Shown: in pieces, positions 54,387 to 64,000 of the stretch | Numbering within the stretch: position 1 is the first letter of the stretch | How the letters are laid out: every line of letters starts with the position of its first letter | Assembly: GCA_030374765.1 (NCBI GenBank) | Contig: JARGXX010000104.1 | Span: forward strand, 1 to 64,000 | Direction: 5' to 3' | Source: Agarophyton chilense | Taxonomy: Eukaryota > Rhodophyta > Florideophyceae > Gracilariales > Gracilariaceae | Length of the DNA stretch: 64,000 bases | The notes under the pieces: generated by a model | The model's input: only the letters and a program-made list of their open reading frames with translations | The model's database searches: none | What the model was told of the DNA's origin: nothing | Translations under genes and position numbers: made by a program

Positions 54387-56981
54387 CTACACATAGCTCC
54401 CTCTCACTCTCTGAAAACGAGTAAAATACGAGTCTTCTGGTTTGCAGGCTTCAACGTAGCAATCCAGTACAGCACCGAGGCGTTTCGTCAAGTTGTCCAC
54501 AAATAAATGCTCTTTCACTGCAAGGTAGATCTTCCTAAGTGAAGGCATCCAAATTCCCACGTTCGCAACCCTCTCCGAATTTCCTGCCACCCTCCTCCCA
54601 TCCCCCGCAAGAAACGCATAGTGCTCAAACTTCAGATCATTCCTCTTCCTCACTACGTCCGAAGCCACCCCCATAATACCCTCCACTGCAAGCGGTAAAT
54701 ACTTACCGTATAACATAGAAAACAATAAGCGCCTCTGGCCCCCGCGTCCAACCTCCATGGCCATCGCTGCCAGAACGGAAGCAATCAACGCATCCAATCT
54801 TGCGAAATACATCACCGTCTCATCCGCGTACTGATTCTCCCCATCTCTTTCCATCCTAACATCGTACCCCATAAACTCCTCCAGCACTTCCACCTTAACT
54901 CCATTCCCTAAGTACAAATCTCTATCAACAAATGTTCTGAACCTCGGAGGAGCCCTCGACCCGGAATATATCAGATCTTCAATCTGGCGCACGCGCCATG
55001 TCGATACCCTTCTCGTTCCATCGTAATCCCTCATCCAAAACTTATCTGGTGCCTCTTTTATCTGCTTCATCAATTCCATTCCGAGCTACGTTTCCTCCTG
55101 CAACTTCACACGCCGCGCAATCAATTCACAACCGAGCAGCCCAAATCGTCGGTCACGGGCACCCCACTTTCGTAACCCCACCACATCACTCAGCGTCTGG
55201 CTCATCCGCTGTCTCAAGCACATATCCTCACTCATATCCTCAAAGCACTCCTGCTTCCTCCCCACAGTCGGTATGAACTCCCACCGTTTCTCTTCCACCT
55301 CCGTGCCCACAACATAATTCAGCGACACATCGCTTTCCCCTTGAAATGACGGCGTGTACGCCCTCACTTCTGTCGCCACCTGAAACGGACAATTCGGTCT
55401 TATGTCGTTCCGCCCTACCACAAAAATAATCTCTTCGTTTTGGGCTCCGATGGTCTCACTTCGATTCATCAAATTCCTTACAACCATCTTGGTCTTGAAG
55501 CAGAGCTCAGACGTCTACAGCTTCGCATAATGTAGAATCCTGTCATAGACATACCGTACAAACCCATAGAAGCTCTCCTTTACTTCAATGTCATACTTTC
55601 GTCGCTTCGCCATATCTCCTGATCCACGCCCTTTCCCTCCCCTTTTCCGAGTGTTCAACGCTGCCCTCAAGCTGTCCACCCACACATTCTGTCCACTTAC
55701 CTCCGCCCTCAAGCGATTCACTTCCTTCTGCGCCAACTTCAGACTCATCATCACACTACAGTAATCATCTTTCACCTTACCTGACCCCCCTTTCGAAACA
55801 TTCACCTTCTGAACCAAAGAACTACAAGGTAACATAGGGACATCCTCCTCCTAAGCCTCTGCACCCTTTTTGTCGTTCTATGCAACAGATCGTCCTCTTG
55901 CGCTTTCAACTCTCCGTTGGTCACCCATCGTAGTTCTCGCTGGCATTACCGATACTACTCTCGTTCTTCTCACACGCATGCCATCTGGAGTCTGCGATCT
56001 ACTTCTACCGCCAACCCCCTGTTTTCCACCAGACGCACTTACAAAACACTCTCCCAAAACACGAGGCCCTTCTTCCTTTCCATCTGTTACTTCAATCTCG
56101 TATTCCACTCCTCTTGTTCGCCGTGCTTCTATTCCTCGCCCAGTTTGTCTTCTTCCCGAAGATTCTCTTGTGAGCTCCTACTTCTACAGCGGTTTCTTCG
56201 CGTTGCAAATTTTTTTGGCGACCCTCGCTTCTTACTCAACCCTCTCTTCTAATCAGACGGGTATCCCATCCTGTTCATCTTCTATAGTACGTGTGATCCC
56301 TGCACGGTTAGCTGCGCGTCGGGTGCCGGCTCCAATAACCCTCTCAATTTCACCTGTTACCGCTGTTTTCTTTACAATGGTAGAGTGAGATGTTGATATC
56401 CTTCGCCTTTAATATCCTTTTCGTAATATCTGTGGCTCCTGTCTCCGTTTTGAATCGTTCGCATCGCTTCTTGACTGCCCTTCCCATTTTTCCTCACCTT
56501 CTACTATTACTTCATCCTCAATCCTCTAAATCATTGCATGTGTACATGTCTCAACGACCGTACGCCCTTTCCCAACCGGTTCAGTAGCTTTGTATACTTC
56601 TTTCACACCATCACGGCGAGTTTTAGAAGTTCTGCCCTTCCGACCACCTGCACGTTCTCCCCGCTGTGTACCAACGCTCACAACTTTGGGATTTCCATTC
56701 TGCATTGCGTGCATCTTCTCAACTCCCGCCTTTCGGCTTCATGTCGCGTTCTTGAAATTCTTGATGCTCGGATTCGAAGAAATCTCCTCCCTTACGGTTT
56801 CCTCCACACAACCCCCATCGCCGTGCACCCTTGCGTCTCTCACACTTCTTAGCCCGCTTCTAGGTGGGCCTTCTCTACCACCGCCGGCGCCACCCCTTTC
56901 ACTCCCAGAGTCACGGCGCTGGGATTTGCTATCTCGCCGCACATCCGGTGCATCTGACGCTTTCTTCCTCTTCAACACCAT
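54387..56981 (-). pseudogene. Decayed ORF2 of the second Plavaka element
   Basis: Same order as ORF2 of the giant element. The start is at 56981 (MVLKRKKASDA), followed by a basic disordered part and a coiled coil with block YDIEVKESFYGFVRYVYDRI near 55.55 kb. The next part, with LRQRMSQTLSDVVGLRKWGARD, lies near 55.1-55.2 kb. After an in-frame TAG (~55088) the C-terminal part (54387-55079) with GRGGQRRLLFSMLYGKYLPL is intact. The conserved second half compared with the variable basic first half tells which part of ORF2 is under constraint. Confidence 0.7.
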
Positions 56982-57119
56982 TCGATACTCCCAACTGTAG
57001 CCGTGAAAGCAGTTCCAAAGCCGGCTACGGTGGGCCATTCAAATATCACGCCACTTATTTTGGCGAAAAAAGCAGAAAATTACAAGAATGGAAAACTGCA
57101 AACGGTTTCCCGCCTCTGA

Positions 57120-57861
57120 GGCTGACTGTGAAACTTGGAAAGTTGTGGTTTCATCTTCAGGAAATATCTCATCCATTCCATCTTCTTCATATGAAAACTC
57201 TATAATATGATTGCATGAATTCCGCACGGTTCCGTCATACCAAAACATAAATTCTTTCATAGGTTTTATAAGTGTACGTTGAATGTTACCTGTTTCTGCA
57301 GTTTTCACTGCTGTATCGACCAGACCTTCTTGCCCCCTCCCATATCGTGAAAGAAAAACTCCGAAGGAGTGAGTCCCCGCTACATGGAGGTTCCCACCAA
57401 ACCACGACTCTCTAGACCAAGGTCATCCAGCACGAAATGAAGAAGGGTTATGCGGTTGAAGCCGTAAGATTTCGATTGCCCTCAACGTTCTGGCGGCCTA
57501 CGTACGCACAAATCTGGGTTATTTTGATGAAGGAATCTTTTGTTCCAGCGCTTACCATTCGTTTGATGTTGTTAGACTTCAGTATATAGTCATCAAGGGA
57601 AGAACCTGACTTATCACGGGCAACAGTAAGCACTTCTTTGACCTCTGTTTCGAATGATTCCATCAAATCTTTTCCTGGGAGTAAGGTCACATCTATTTGT
57701 TGAGCTTTCCGTACGAGAGTTTTCATATCATCCTCTGCGTTCTGGATCGATTGAATGACATATTGCATAGGATCTTCATCGAAAATGGTGTCATCAATTC
57801 CAATATAATGGCCTCTGTGCAGAACGCAGTGGCATACTAAAACCTGAATTTCTGAAATCAT
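57120..57861 (-). pseudogene. RPB1: RNA polymerase II largest subunit (RPB1) fragment
   Basis: On the minus strand the sequence matches the RPB1 region from the funnel to the bridge-helix/trigger-loop part: GRHYIGIDDT-type start (RGHYIGIDDTIFD), DLMESFETEVKEVLTVARDK, SNNIKRMVSAGTKDSFIKI, YVGRQNVEG. A short poorly conserved stretch follows, then [44 protein letters not shown] and YDGTVRNS. These are near-invariant eukaryotic Pol II motifs. There is a TAG in RGL's neighbourhood (TSM*RGL) and a one-base frame change in the G run after FFFHDMGG, so it is a pseudogene. Only ~250 of the ~1,500+ usual residues are present. It lies between the truncated Plavaka copy and the right arm of the inverted duplication. 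The residues around the catalytic trigger loop fit Pol II better than Pol I or III. Confidence 0.75.
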
Positions 57862-57949
57862 CTTGTGGGTTACCTAAAAGATGTTTCAAATAGAGAGGTG
57901 AGTACCGTATAAGAAAAGTTACTGCAACCGTTTGGCAAGGAAGGAGGTT

Positions 57950-60900
57950 CTATGTTGTATCAGGACATGGAGGTGCTGCCGGTCGAATGCGACGGGGATG
58001 AAGACTATCAGCAAAAGTCGGGAAGCAAAAAAGAAAATGAAGACATAACGAGGTTAGAAATTCTTATGCAAGGGAATGCAAGCTGTGCCTACATGGGAGC
58101 GAATTTTCGGGTATCTGGAGGTTAGTGGGAAGACTAGGTTCACTGCGTCGTAGTATGCTATACTAGTGGGCGCTTTCAAGGCGGCAAACGAGTCTTTCCG
58201 GTTATTACCATACAAGAAGATCCCAACAACGATGACTGCACCCCTGATAAAGACATGTCTTCTGCAGAGCAGCATCCCATTCGTTCACAGCATACCCGGC
58301 GGACCTTGTAGTGCAAGGGTTCGGAGAGGCTTCCACCAGGAACATTACACGAACAACCACCTGGGCAACAGCGTCAGGCTCATGTTTCCATCAGAATTGG
58401 CCAATCTGGGCATTGTCACGTACCCGTTTTATGCAGATGTCTTCGAAAATTCGAGGAGGGGAAATGCAGACTTAATCAGTATTGAGAGTTCCCCTATCGT
58501 TCAGCATCGTACAGCCGCCATTGGAATAAGTCTCGCGCTGTGGGTTACTTACAACAATGCAGTCTGTGCAGCTGCTTCAGAGGACCGTGGGAAGGTTCCA
58601 TACAGCCTTTGGCCGCAATGTTCGGTTCTGTTGGGGAGGAAGTATCAAGAATGAGGTGGATCGTTCGAAAAGACCATGAAATCCTGGCCGAATTTCGTAA
58701 CGTCTTCGCTTTTCGTACTGTCGGAAGCATTTGGTTTGCTGCATCGTCTTTTTGCACGCAGATTGAAACAGGCGCCGTATGGGATGAGTGGTTCTCGTAG
58801 AATACGGCTGTGTACAAATCTTTGCAAAGAGCAGCTCATTCGCCCTTAACTGACATGTTAGGAAGGGCAATGTTTGGGGAAGGAAGCGCAGGCGGCCCTC
58901 TTCTTCGCGCAGTAGCAGAGTCAGTAAAAGCGCATAGTGAACCATTATGACATCAAGAGATGTGGAAAGACCTTAGATAAGTCCTGGTGGTGTCTGTTTG
59001 ATTCTTCGGGCGTTAGGCAGAATTCAAACTTAAGAGACTGTGTTTACACTCGTCGTATCTCTAGGTCGCCTCGTACGAAAGAAATCACCCGAGCGTCATC
59101 TGGTTGTACTCACGGTGTAACATCCCGAAAGGGAGAATAAAAGTCGTTCCGATTGCGGCCGAAGAAGTTATATGGCTTACGAGTTCGAGGTCGAGGACGG
59201 AATCTTTTCCTGAAGGGCCCATGCCCAGGAGGCAGACGAACTAGGGCTATCTGAAGAGCGGAGAGGAATATTTCATGTACCGGATACCATTGTAAGCCGA
59301 CAGCTTCCAGAAACACAAATCTCTGCCCGACTCACGTTGCGTGGGGGGATGCTATATTATGCCGCTCGGTCTGTCGTCAGAGTCGAGAAAATCTGTTGCA
59401 ACCGCCCACGTTCCCGCGATTGCACCGCAAGGGCATACTCTTAACGACTCCTTGGATCTCGTATCTGATGATGTTTCGAATGGCACTATGAATGGAGTAC
59501 ACGGAATGGACTCGTACTGACGTCGAGTTAGAATTCTTATAGATCCCATTTCATTATTTGTGTACTACAACGCTGTTGCTGCAACGTTTGACGTGATGTG
59601 GTACCAGGCAAACGACTTTTGCACGTTGTGCGCTGTGAGAAGAACGAAAGGTGACACCGAACCGGAAATAGTGTATTCCACCGCGATTTAATCGAGAAGA
59701 CTGGGATATGTTCGCTTCGAAGAGAGGATGCGCGCCATACGGAAGTCTCAGTCAGCCAGGGCAATTATGAAGAGACTTGGATTTCGATGCGCTAAATGCG
59801 AGAGCGCGAGCAGTCTACCATCTTTGAAGTTTTATGAGAAGCAGCAGCCGGCGCAAAGCCCGTGTTTTACCGAACAAAACAATCCTGTGCTGGTCTCAGT
59901 GTTTAATTATAGTCTAAGTGCGGCCGCACTTCCTGAATACCTTCTCACAGGTCTCACCAAGAACGTCTTGAACATGTGTTTCGAGAAGTTGGCATCGGGA
60001 AGTCATCGAGCCGCAGTGGAACTGCGAATTACTAACGCTACTACAAGGAATGGTCTTCTCATCCAGGGAAATATTCTGCGATGGGACAAATCGGGCAAGT
60101 ACAAGGGACTCTTGGGATTGATGATGTCGGGATTGTTCTGTGTTCTGATGTATGCTGCTTTTGTGTTTGAGTAGTTGTGAATAGGGATTGGAGAATCTAT
60201 TTTAGCGCTCCCACGCTTTTTGCAAGAATCGGGACCCTGCGTCTATCGATGGCCAGCGAAGGAGATTGATAGTGTGACGGACATGCATTACACGGACCGT
60301 GACAGTGCGCTAAGGTATCAGGGGGAGGTGGAGAGATCGAAGGATTGGTACTTGTAACCGTTGTTCTTTATTTACCGCACACATGGAGAAAGCGCGAAGG
60401 GTTTGGACAAGCCGAACGCCCATCGAGGCCTTGAACTGTGCATGTACACCGTTCCAAATTTTCACATGCCAGTAATTGCTCCGACATGGTTTCGGAGATG
60501 GTTCCCAGAACGTTCAAGGGCTGGCTTGAAGTCAACAAGCATCAAAACTTGCATCTGAATGCCATGGAGAGAGCCATTGCTCGAGACTGGTTCGAGCGGC
60601 TGCACACGTTCTACTATTGTTGTTCGACCGGAGAAGGAATGAAACGGGAATGAGCTGAGAAGGGGCAGCGCCGGCTGCCCCATCTCAGACACAGATGGAA
60701 TCGAATTGTATGACACGAAAACGGGTGCAGCTCAAATGCTGCAAGCTTTACGCAAGAGATACGCAAGAGCTTTGGAGAACGGATAATGACGCAACTCTGA
60801 GATTGTGGAGAACTTAGTCTCCCGTGGGGAAGATGCTTCGAATGGGAGGCAGTTATTAGAGATTGAGCCCAACATCGGCCTTCACATCACTTGGAGCGAA

Positions 60901-61250
60901 GCCGCCAGCTGGAGAATCAAATCGCAGGAACTCATGGATGTGAAGGAAAGCACATTGCCATATTTTTGCGGGCTAGGTACGTATCAGTGGAGAAGGACGG
61001 TGGGCGACGGCCCGCGTATGCGCACCATATTGTTAAAGAGGACGACGCAGTATCATCCATTTTTGAGGAAAGTGTGGCCACAGATATTGTGGTATGTACG
61101 TGGGATAACGAAGAAACAGTGCAGCAACTATTTGTGGTACTTAGGATTGCTAAGGACTGTGACGATGTGGCTTGAGGTTTTGTGAAGCGGATGGTAAGAA
61201 GAACGGGCGGGAGTACAGGCTCACCAAGTGAGATGCAGCTCATGAGATTC
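57950..61250 (+). pseudogene. Remains of the unrecognised gene, right-arm copy
   Basis: Mirror of 13050-16378. Surviving frames are 58166-58654, 59728-60174 (148-residue ORF with tail membrane segment, nearly identical) and 60891-61175. A few extra changes, such as a stop before 58166, distinguish it from the left arm. Not recognised. Confidence 0.4.
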
Positions 61251-61689
61251 GGAGTGGGTATGCGCCGCGCGGGTTTGATTCATGTGTGTGACAATAGATG
61301 ACCATTCGTGAAAGAATAAGGCAAAGCCGACCATAGTACTACGGCCATGCGTGGTGAGATGTACAAGGTTCTGACAAGGATAGATGGGTACCCCAGAATC
61401 TAGGGTAGATGAAAGGACGACGAGGCCCGTGCACGAGGATCGGATCGCAATTATCGGTCATGCTGTTTTGGTTTTCGGTGGTTTCCTGCGCTATTAGCGA
61501 GGGTAGTTGTTGCGTGCTCTTCAAAGGCACCACTGTACATAGAATTACGTGTAGCGCAGTGAAGGGTTTCCATTGGTTCCATGTGACATGGAACCACTGT
61601 ATTTAACGAATACAAAAGTGTTTTCCAAAGTACCGCACGAGAGAATTCGTTTGTTGATAACAACTTTGGGTTTAGGGGTTTAGGTCAAC

Positions 61690-63550
61690 ACTCGCCGTTT
61701 TGTACTACAATCATGGATTTCAGAAGTTTCTCACCAAACTCGGTTTCTTCAGCTCCAAACACGATCCCTGCCTATAAATCCAAAATGCACACCAAGATTA
61801 CATAATTATCTGTATAACAATCGACGACGTTTTAGTCCTTGCATCCAAAACAATCACTCATCGAAGATCTAAAACCCAAAATGATCACCAAAGACTAGAA
61901 AAAATGACTCGGATTACTGTGAAGACTCCTCAACTGAAGAATCGGACGATCAAAATACGGCACTCACATATCTCAACCAGATTTTTACTATGAAGTGCTG
62001 CAAGAAACCAACATGAAATACTGCACTCCAACGATCACGCCATACAACAGCATGTAAACTCTCGAGCAGAAACCAAGAGCAAAAAACGAAGACAATTTGA
62101 CGGCGCAATCTACAGAAAAATCATAGGATAAATAAGTTATACAACAGAAAGCACAGATCCAGATGTGGCTTATGTAACAAAACGTCTTTCACAGCACATG
62201 TCCAACATGCAAAAAAATCATCAAGAAGCACTTCAATTCCTCTTGAATCACCTGAAAGGCACCTCAACACACGGAATATTCTCACTCGCCGGACAGAACT
62301 TTCTAAAACAAGAACAGGTGCTCCAGGTTTACAGCAATTGTGCTATCGAAAACCAGAAAAAAATCCCAATTTTATTTCTGGAATTGTTTGATATGTGTAC
62401 GTCACCTCTTTATCTTGGTCATTACGTGAAAATATATGTAGGCCATATCGAAAACGGAAGCCGAATATATATCATCTGAAACTGCTACCAAACACACAAA
62501 GCTATTCAAAAGCTTTTTCAGAGAAACAATAACGCCCTGAATAATCTGAAGCTACATTATATCGACAAACGTTACGCAGATTTGATTGCGCCAAAGCAAA
62601 CCTCGACAAAAACGACAAGCATATTGATATAAGACAATATTTTTTTAGAACAATGTCAACAACGAAACCTGAACACATCAGAAAATTCTCAGGACGGCAA
62701 AGAATGCCAATTATTTTACAAAAACACTCCGTCAAAACAGGGTTTAACTTTTATAGAAAGACTTTAAATTATCTTTCGATCTCAGTAAAGAGGTTCCGTG
62801 CCAACGACAGACTGCCAATCATCATATTGGAATCTTTCCACGTCAAATGTTTCGACGTCGAACAGTTTTACTGTGAAAAACAGTAGTAGTGTTTACATGC
62901 CCGGAGGATTGGCCTCATCTGAGGCAAAGATTTTTCTTAAAAAGTAACTGAAATTCATTCAAGATATGAATTTTTAAACGTAGAGCAGAAAGGAAGAAAA
63001 CAAAAATAAAAACCATAAATCTTTATCGTTTAGAAAACGCCTCTTGAATCTAGGCAAGCAGAGCTTTAATAATCTTTTTTAAAAGGATAGACTGTTTTGT
63101 GTAGAAAACTTAATTTTTAGCAAAAGAAAACAACAACCAAATATTTTTGGCCTTAAACGATCCACAGAAACATGTCGATTGAAAATATCTCTTTCAATCA
63201 TCTAGTAATGCATACTTCAAATGTTGAGGCCATCATAAAAAGAGCGTTTGGCAATGTGTTCCAGTTATATAAAAGTTGTGGATTGCATTTATTGCCTAAT
63301 TACTAAGAAATAGAAAACTGGCTCCATATGAAGCTAAACTGTAAATTTAGGTGCTGATTTTTAGTTATTTTGACCAAATGTTTTTCCTGTTTTGACCTCC
63401 AAACAGTAAAGACTTGGTACAACCTACTTCAAAGAATATGTGCCTCACGAAACTGCTTCCATGTGAAAGAATGCATCTTAAGGAATTAAAAAGTATAGAA
63501 TATATGTTTAACTGATAAGCAGGCTAGTTTCTATCTTATGTAAAAACGGC
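61690..63550 (+). mobile_element. Ty1/copia fossil, right-arm copy
   Basis: Inverted copy of 10740-12600, with the same RT/RNase H remnants now on the + strand and the same broken state. Its near identity to the left copy dates the duplication, not the element. Confidence 0.6.
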
Positions 63551-63556
63551 GGTTGC

Positions 63557-63904
63557 TGCAACAAACATGTACAGATAGTACTTCTTTCAAGCAACATCAT
63601 TGTAGAGATGTTGCATCATTTGTGTAATATTGATGCATATGTTATGCATTTAGAACTATCTAGAAGATTCTCTCTCTATTCTAGAAACTTCTTAGATGAG
63701 TCTAGAACAATCTAGAAAAAATGCGTTTAAGAGCTATTTAAAGGGGGTCAAAAGTCTATATAAGGAGGACCTGGTCCCCGACTTTAGTGACTTTTGGGGG
63801 ATAAGATCTCAGACCGTAGGAAAAGTAAAGTACAACACATTGCATCACTCGAAAATCGCACCGCGCTCCCCGATAGCCACCCTAGCCCAGCTGCCTTCGT
63901 CGCA
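63557..63904 (+). repeat. Ty3/gypsy LTR, right-arm copy
   Basis: ~348 bp, TG...CA, nearly identical to 10386-10734 in inverted orientation and preceded by GTTGC, the inverted target duplication. After 63904 the primer-binding-type sequence and leader follow to the window end, so an inverted retroelement probably continues outside the window. Confidence 0.88.
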
Positions 63905-64000
63905 CTGGTAGCATCGCAGGGCTGGCCTCGCTTCGGGTGGAGCGAATCTGGAAACATAATCAAGTGTTTAGAGTTGCGATAAGGGTACCTGCGGGCTGGA

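Larger units (their letters stand above)
50489..57040. mobile_element. Second Plavaka-type element, truncated and decayed
   Basis: It starts with the same terminal repeat as the giant element (CGTCTG, then TGTTCTCAGAATGCTAG, 50489-50511) and has subterminal AACTAGC/GCTAGTT motifs. The transposase (+) and ORF2 (-) follow in the same convergent order as in 27.2-33.7 kb. It ends ~60 bp upstream of the ORF2 start, where RPB1-like sequence begins. No right terminal repeat and no cargo genes are present. Many stops and frame changes show it is long dead. Similarity to the first copy at protein level is about 60% by eye, so the two are old relatives and not a recent pair. Confidence 0.8.
57911..64000. 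repeat. Right arm of inverted duplication (continues beyond window)
   Basis: Reverse complement of 10290-16378 with very few substitutions. It begins abruptly at 57911 (AAGAAAAGTTACTGCAACCG) and is still matching at the last base of the window. It holds, in inverted order, the broken unrecognised gene, the telomere-like motif, the copia fossil, an LTR and the start of the Ty3/gypsy leader. Confidence 0.93.

Overview
This is a eukaryotic nuclear window with one convincing host gene at the left edge, followed by tens of kilobases of nested mobile DNA. The host gene looks like Mediator subunit MED15: an N-terminal KIX-type domain, a long Q/A-rich middle, and a C-terminal MED15-like domain. It has one short GT-AG intron. 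A decayed RNA polymerase II largest-subunit (RPB1) fragment lies near 57.0-57.9 kb. The compact gene structure and the mixture of Ty3/gypsy chromovirus, Ty1/copia, Tc1/mariner and Plavaka-type elements would fit a TE-rich red alga such as a florideophyte. That assignment is inference; a fungus or another protist is not excluded.

Layout. 0.08-4.39 kb: MED15-like gene, followed by about 3.5 copies of a ~50 bp tandem repeat. 4.90-10.73 kb: a nearly complete but broken Ty3/gypsy chromovirus on the minus strand, with ~347 bp LTRs and a 5 bp target duplication. 10.29-16.38 kb and 57.91-64.00 kb: two arms of a near-identical inverted duplication. It carries one LTR and leader of that retroelement, a Ty1/copia fossil, and remains of an unrecognised gene; the right arm runs off the window. 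16.4-25.8 kb: mostly unassigned, with a few weak ORFs and a tRNA-like/SINE-like patch. 25.79-27.06 kb: a broken Tc1/mariner transposon. 27.21-45.65 kb: a giant (18.4 kb) terminal-inverted-repeat element. 45.65-50.49 kb: decayed Ty3/gypsy and LTR debris. 50.49-57.0 kb: a second, badly decayed and truncated relative of the giant element. It abuts the RPB1 fragment, which abuts the right arm of the inverted duplication.

The item of greatest interest is the 27,208-45,648 element. Its ends are matching inverted repeats (shared core TGTTCTCGGAATGCTAG). The same end sits at the left of the second copy. It encodes a Plavaka-type (CACTA-group) DDE transposase and a basic coiled-coil partner protein (ORF2), both conserved in the second copy. 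Inside it, but absent from the second copy as preserved, is a cargo block: a beta-class (DPPY first) DNA amino-methyltransferase in frame with a SET domain, a protein with a possible ParB-like patch, a protein with a 2-oxoglutarate/Fe(II) dioxygenase signature (HxD...H...R), a multi-span membrane protein and a ketopantoate-reductase-like enzyme. Together they suggest DNA-methyl writer, histone-methyl writer and candidate eraser functions on one transposon.

In the middle of the element is a ~550 bp giant palindrome built from ten copies of the 12-mer TGTCGGCCGACA or near variants. Base skew of the + strand flips across it, C-rich to the left and G-rich to the right, whichever strand is coding. 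That is what a central origin of replication would leave, although this is inference. Several genes of the element have one in-frame stop or one frame change, so this copy looks recently dead or dying rather than ancient.
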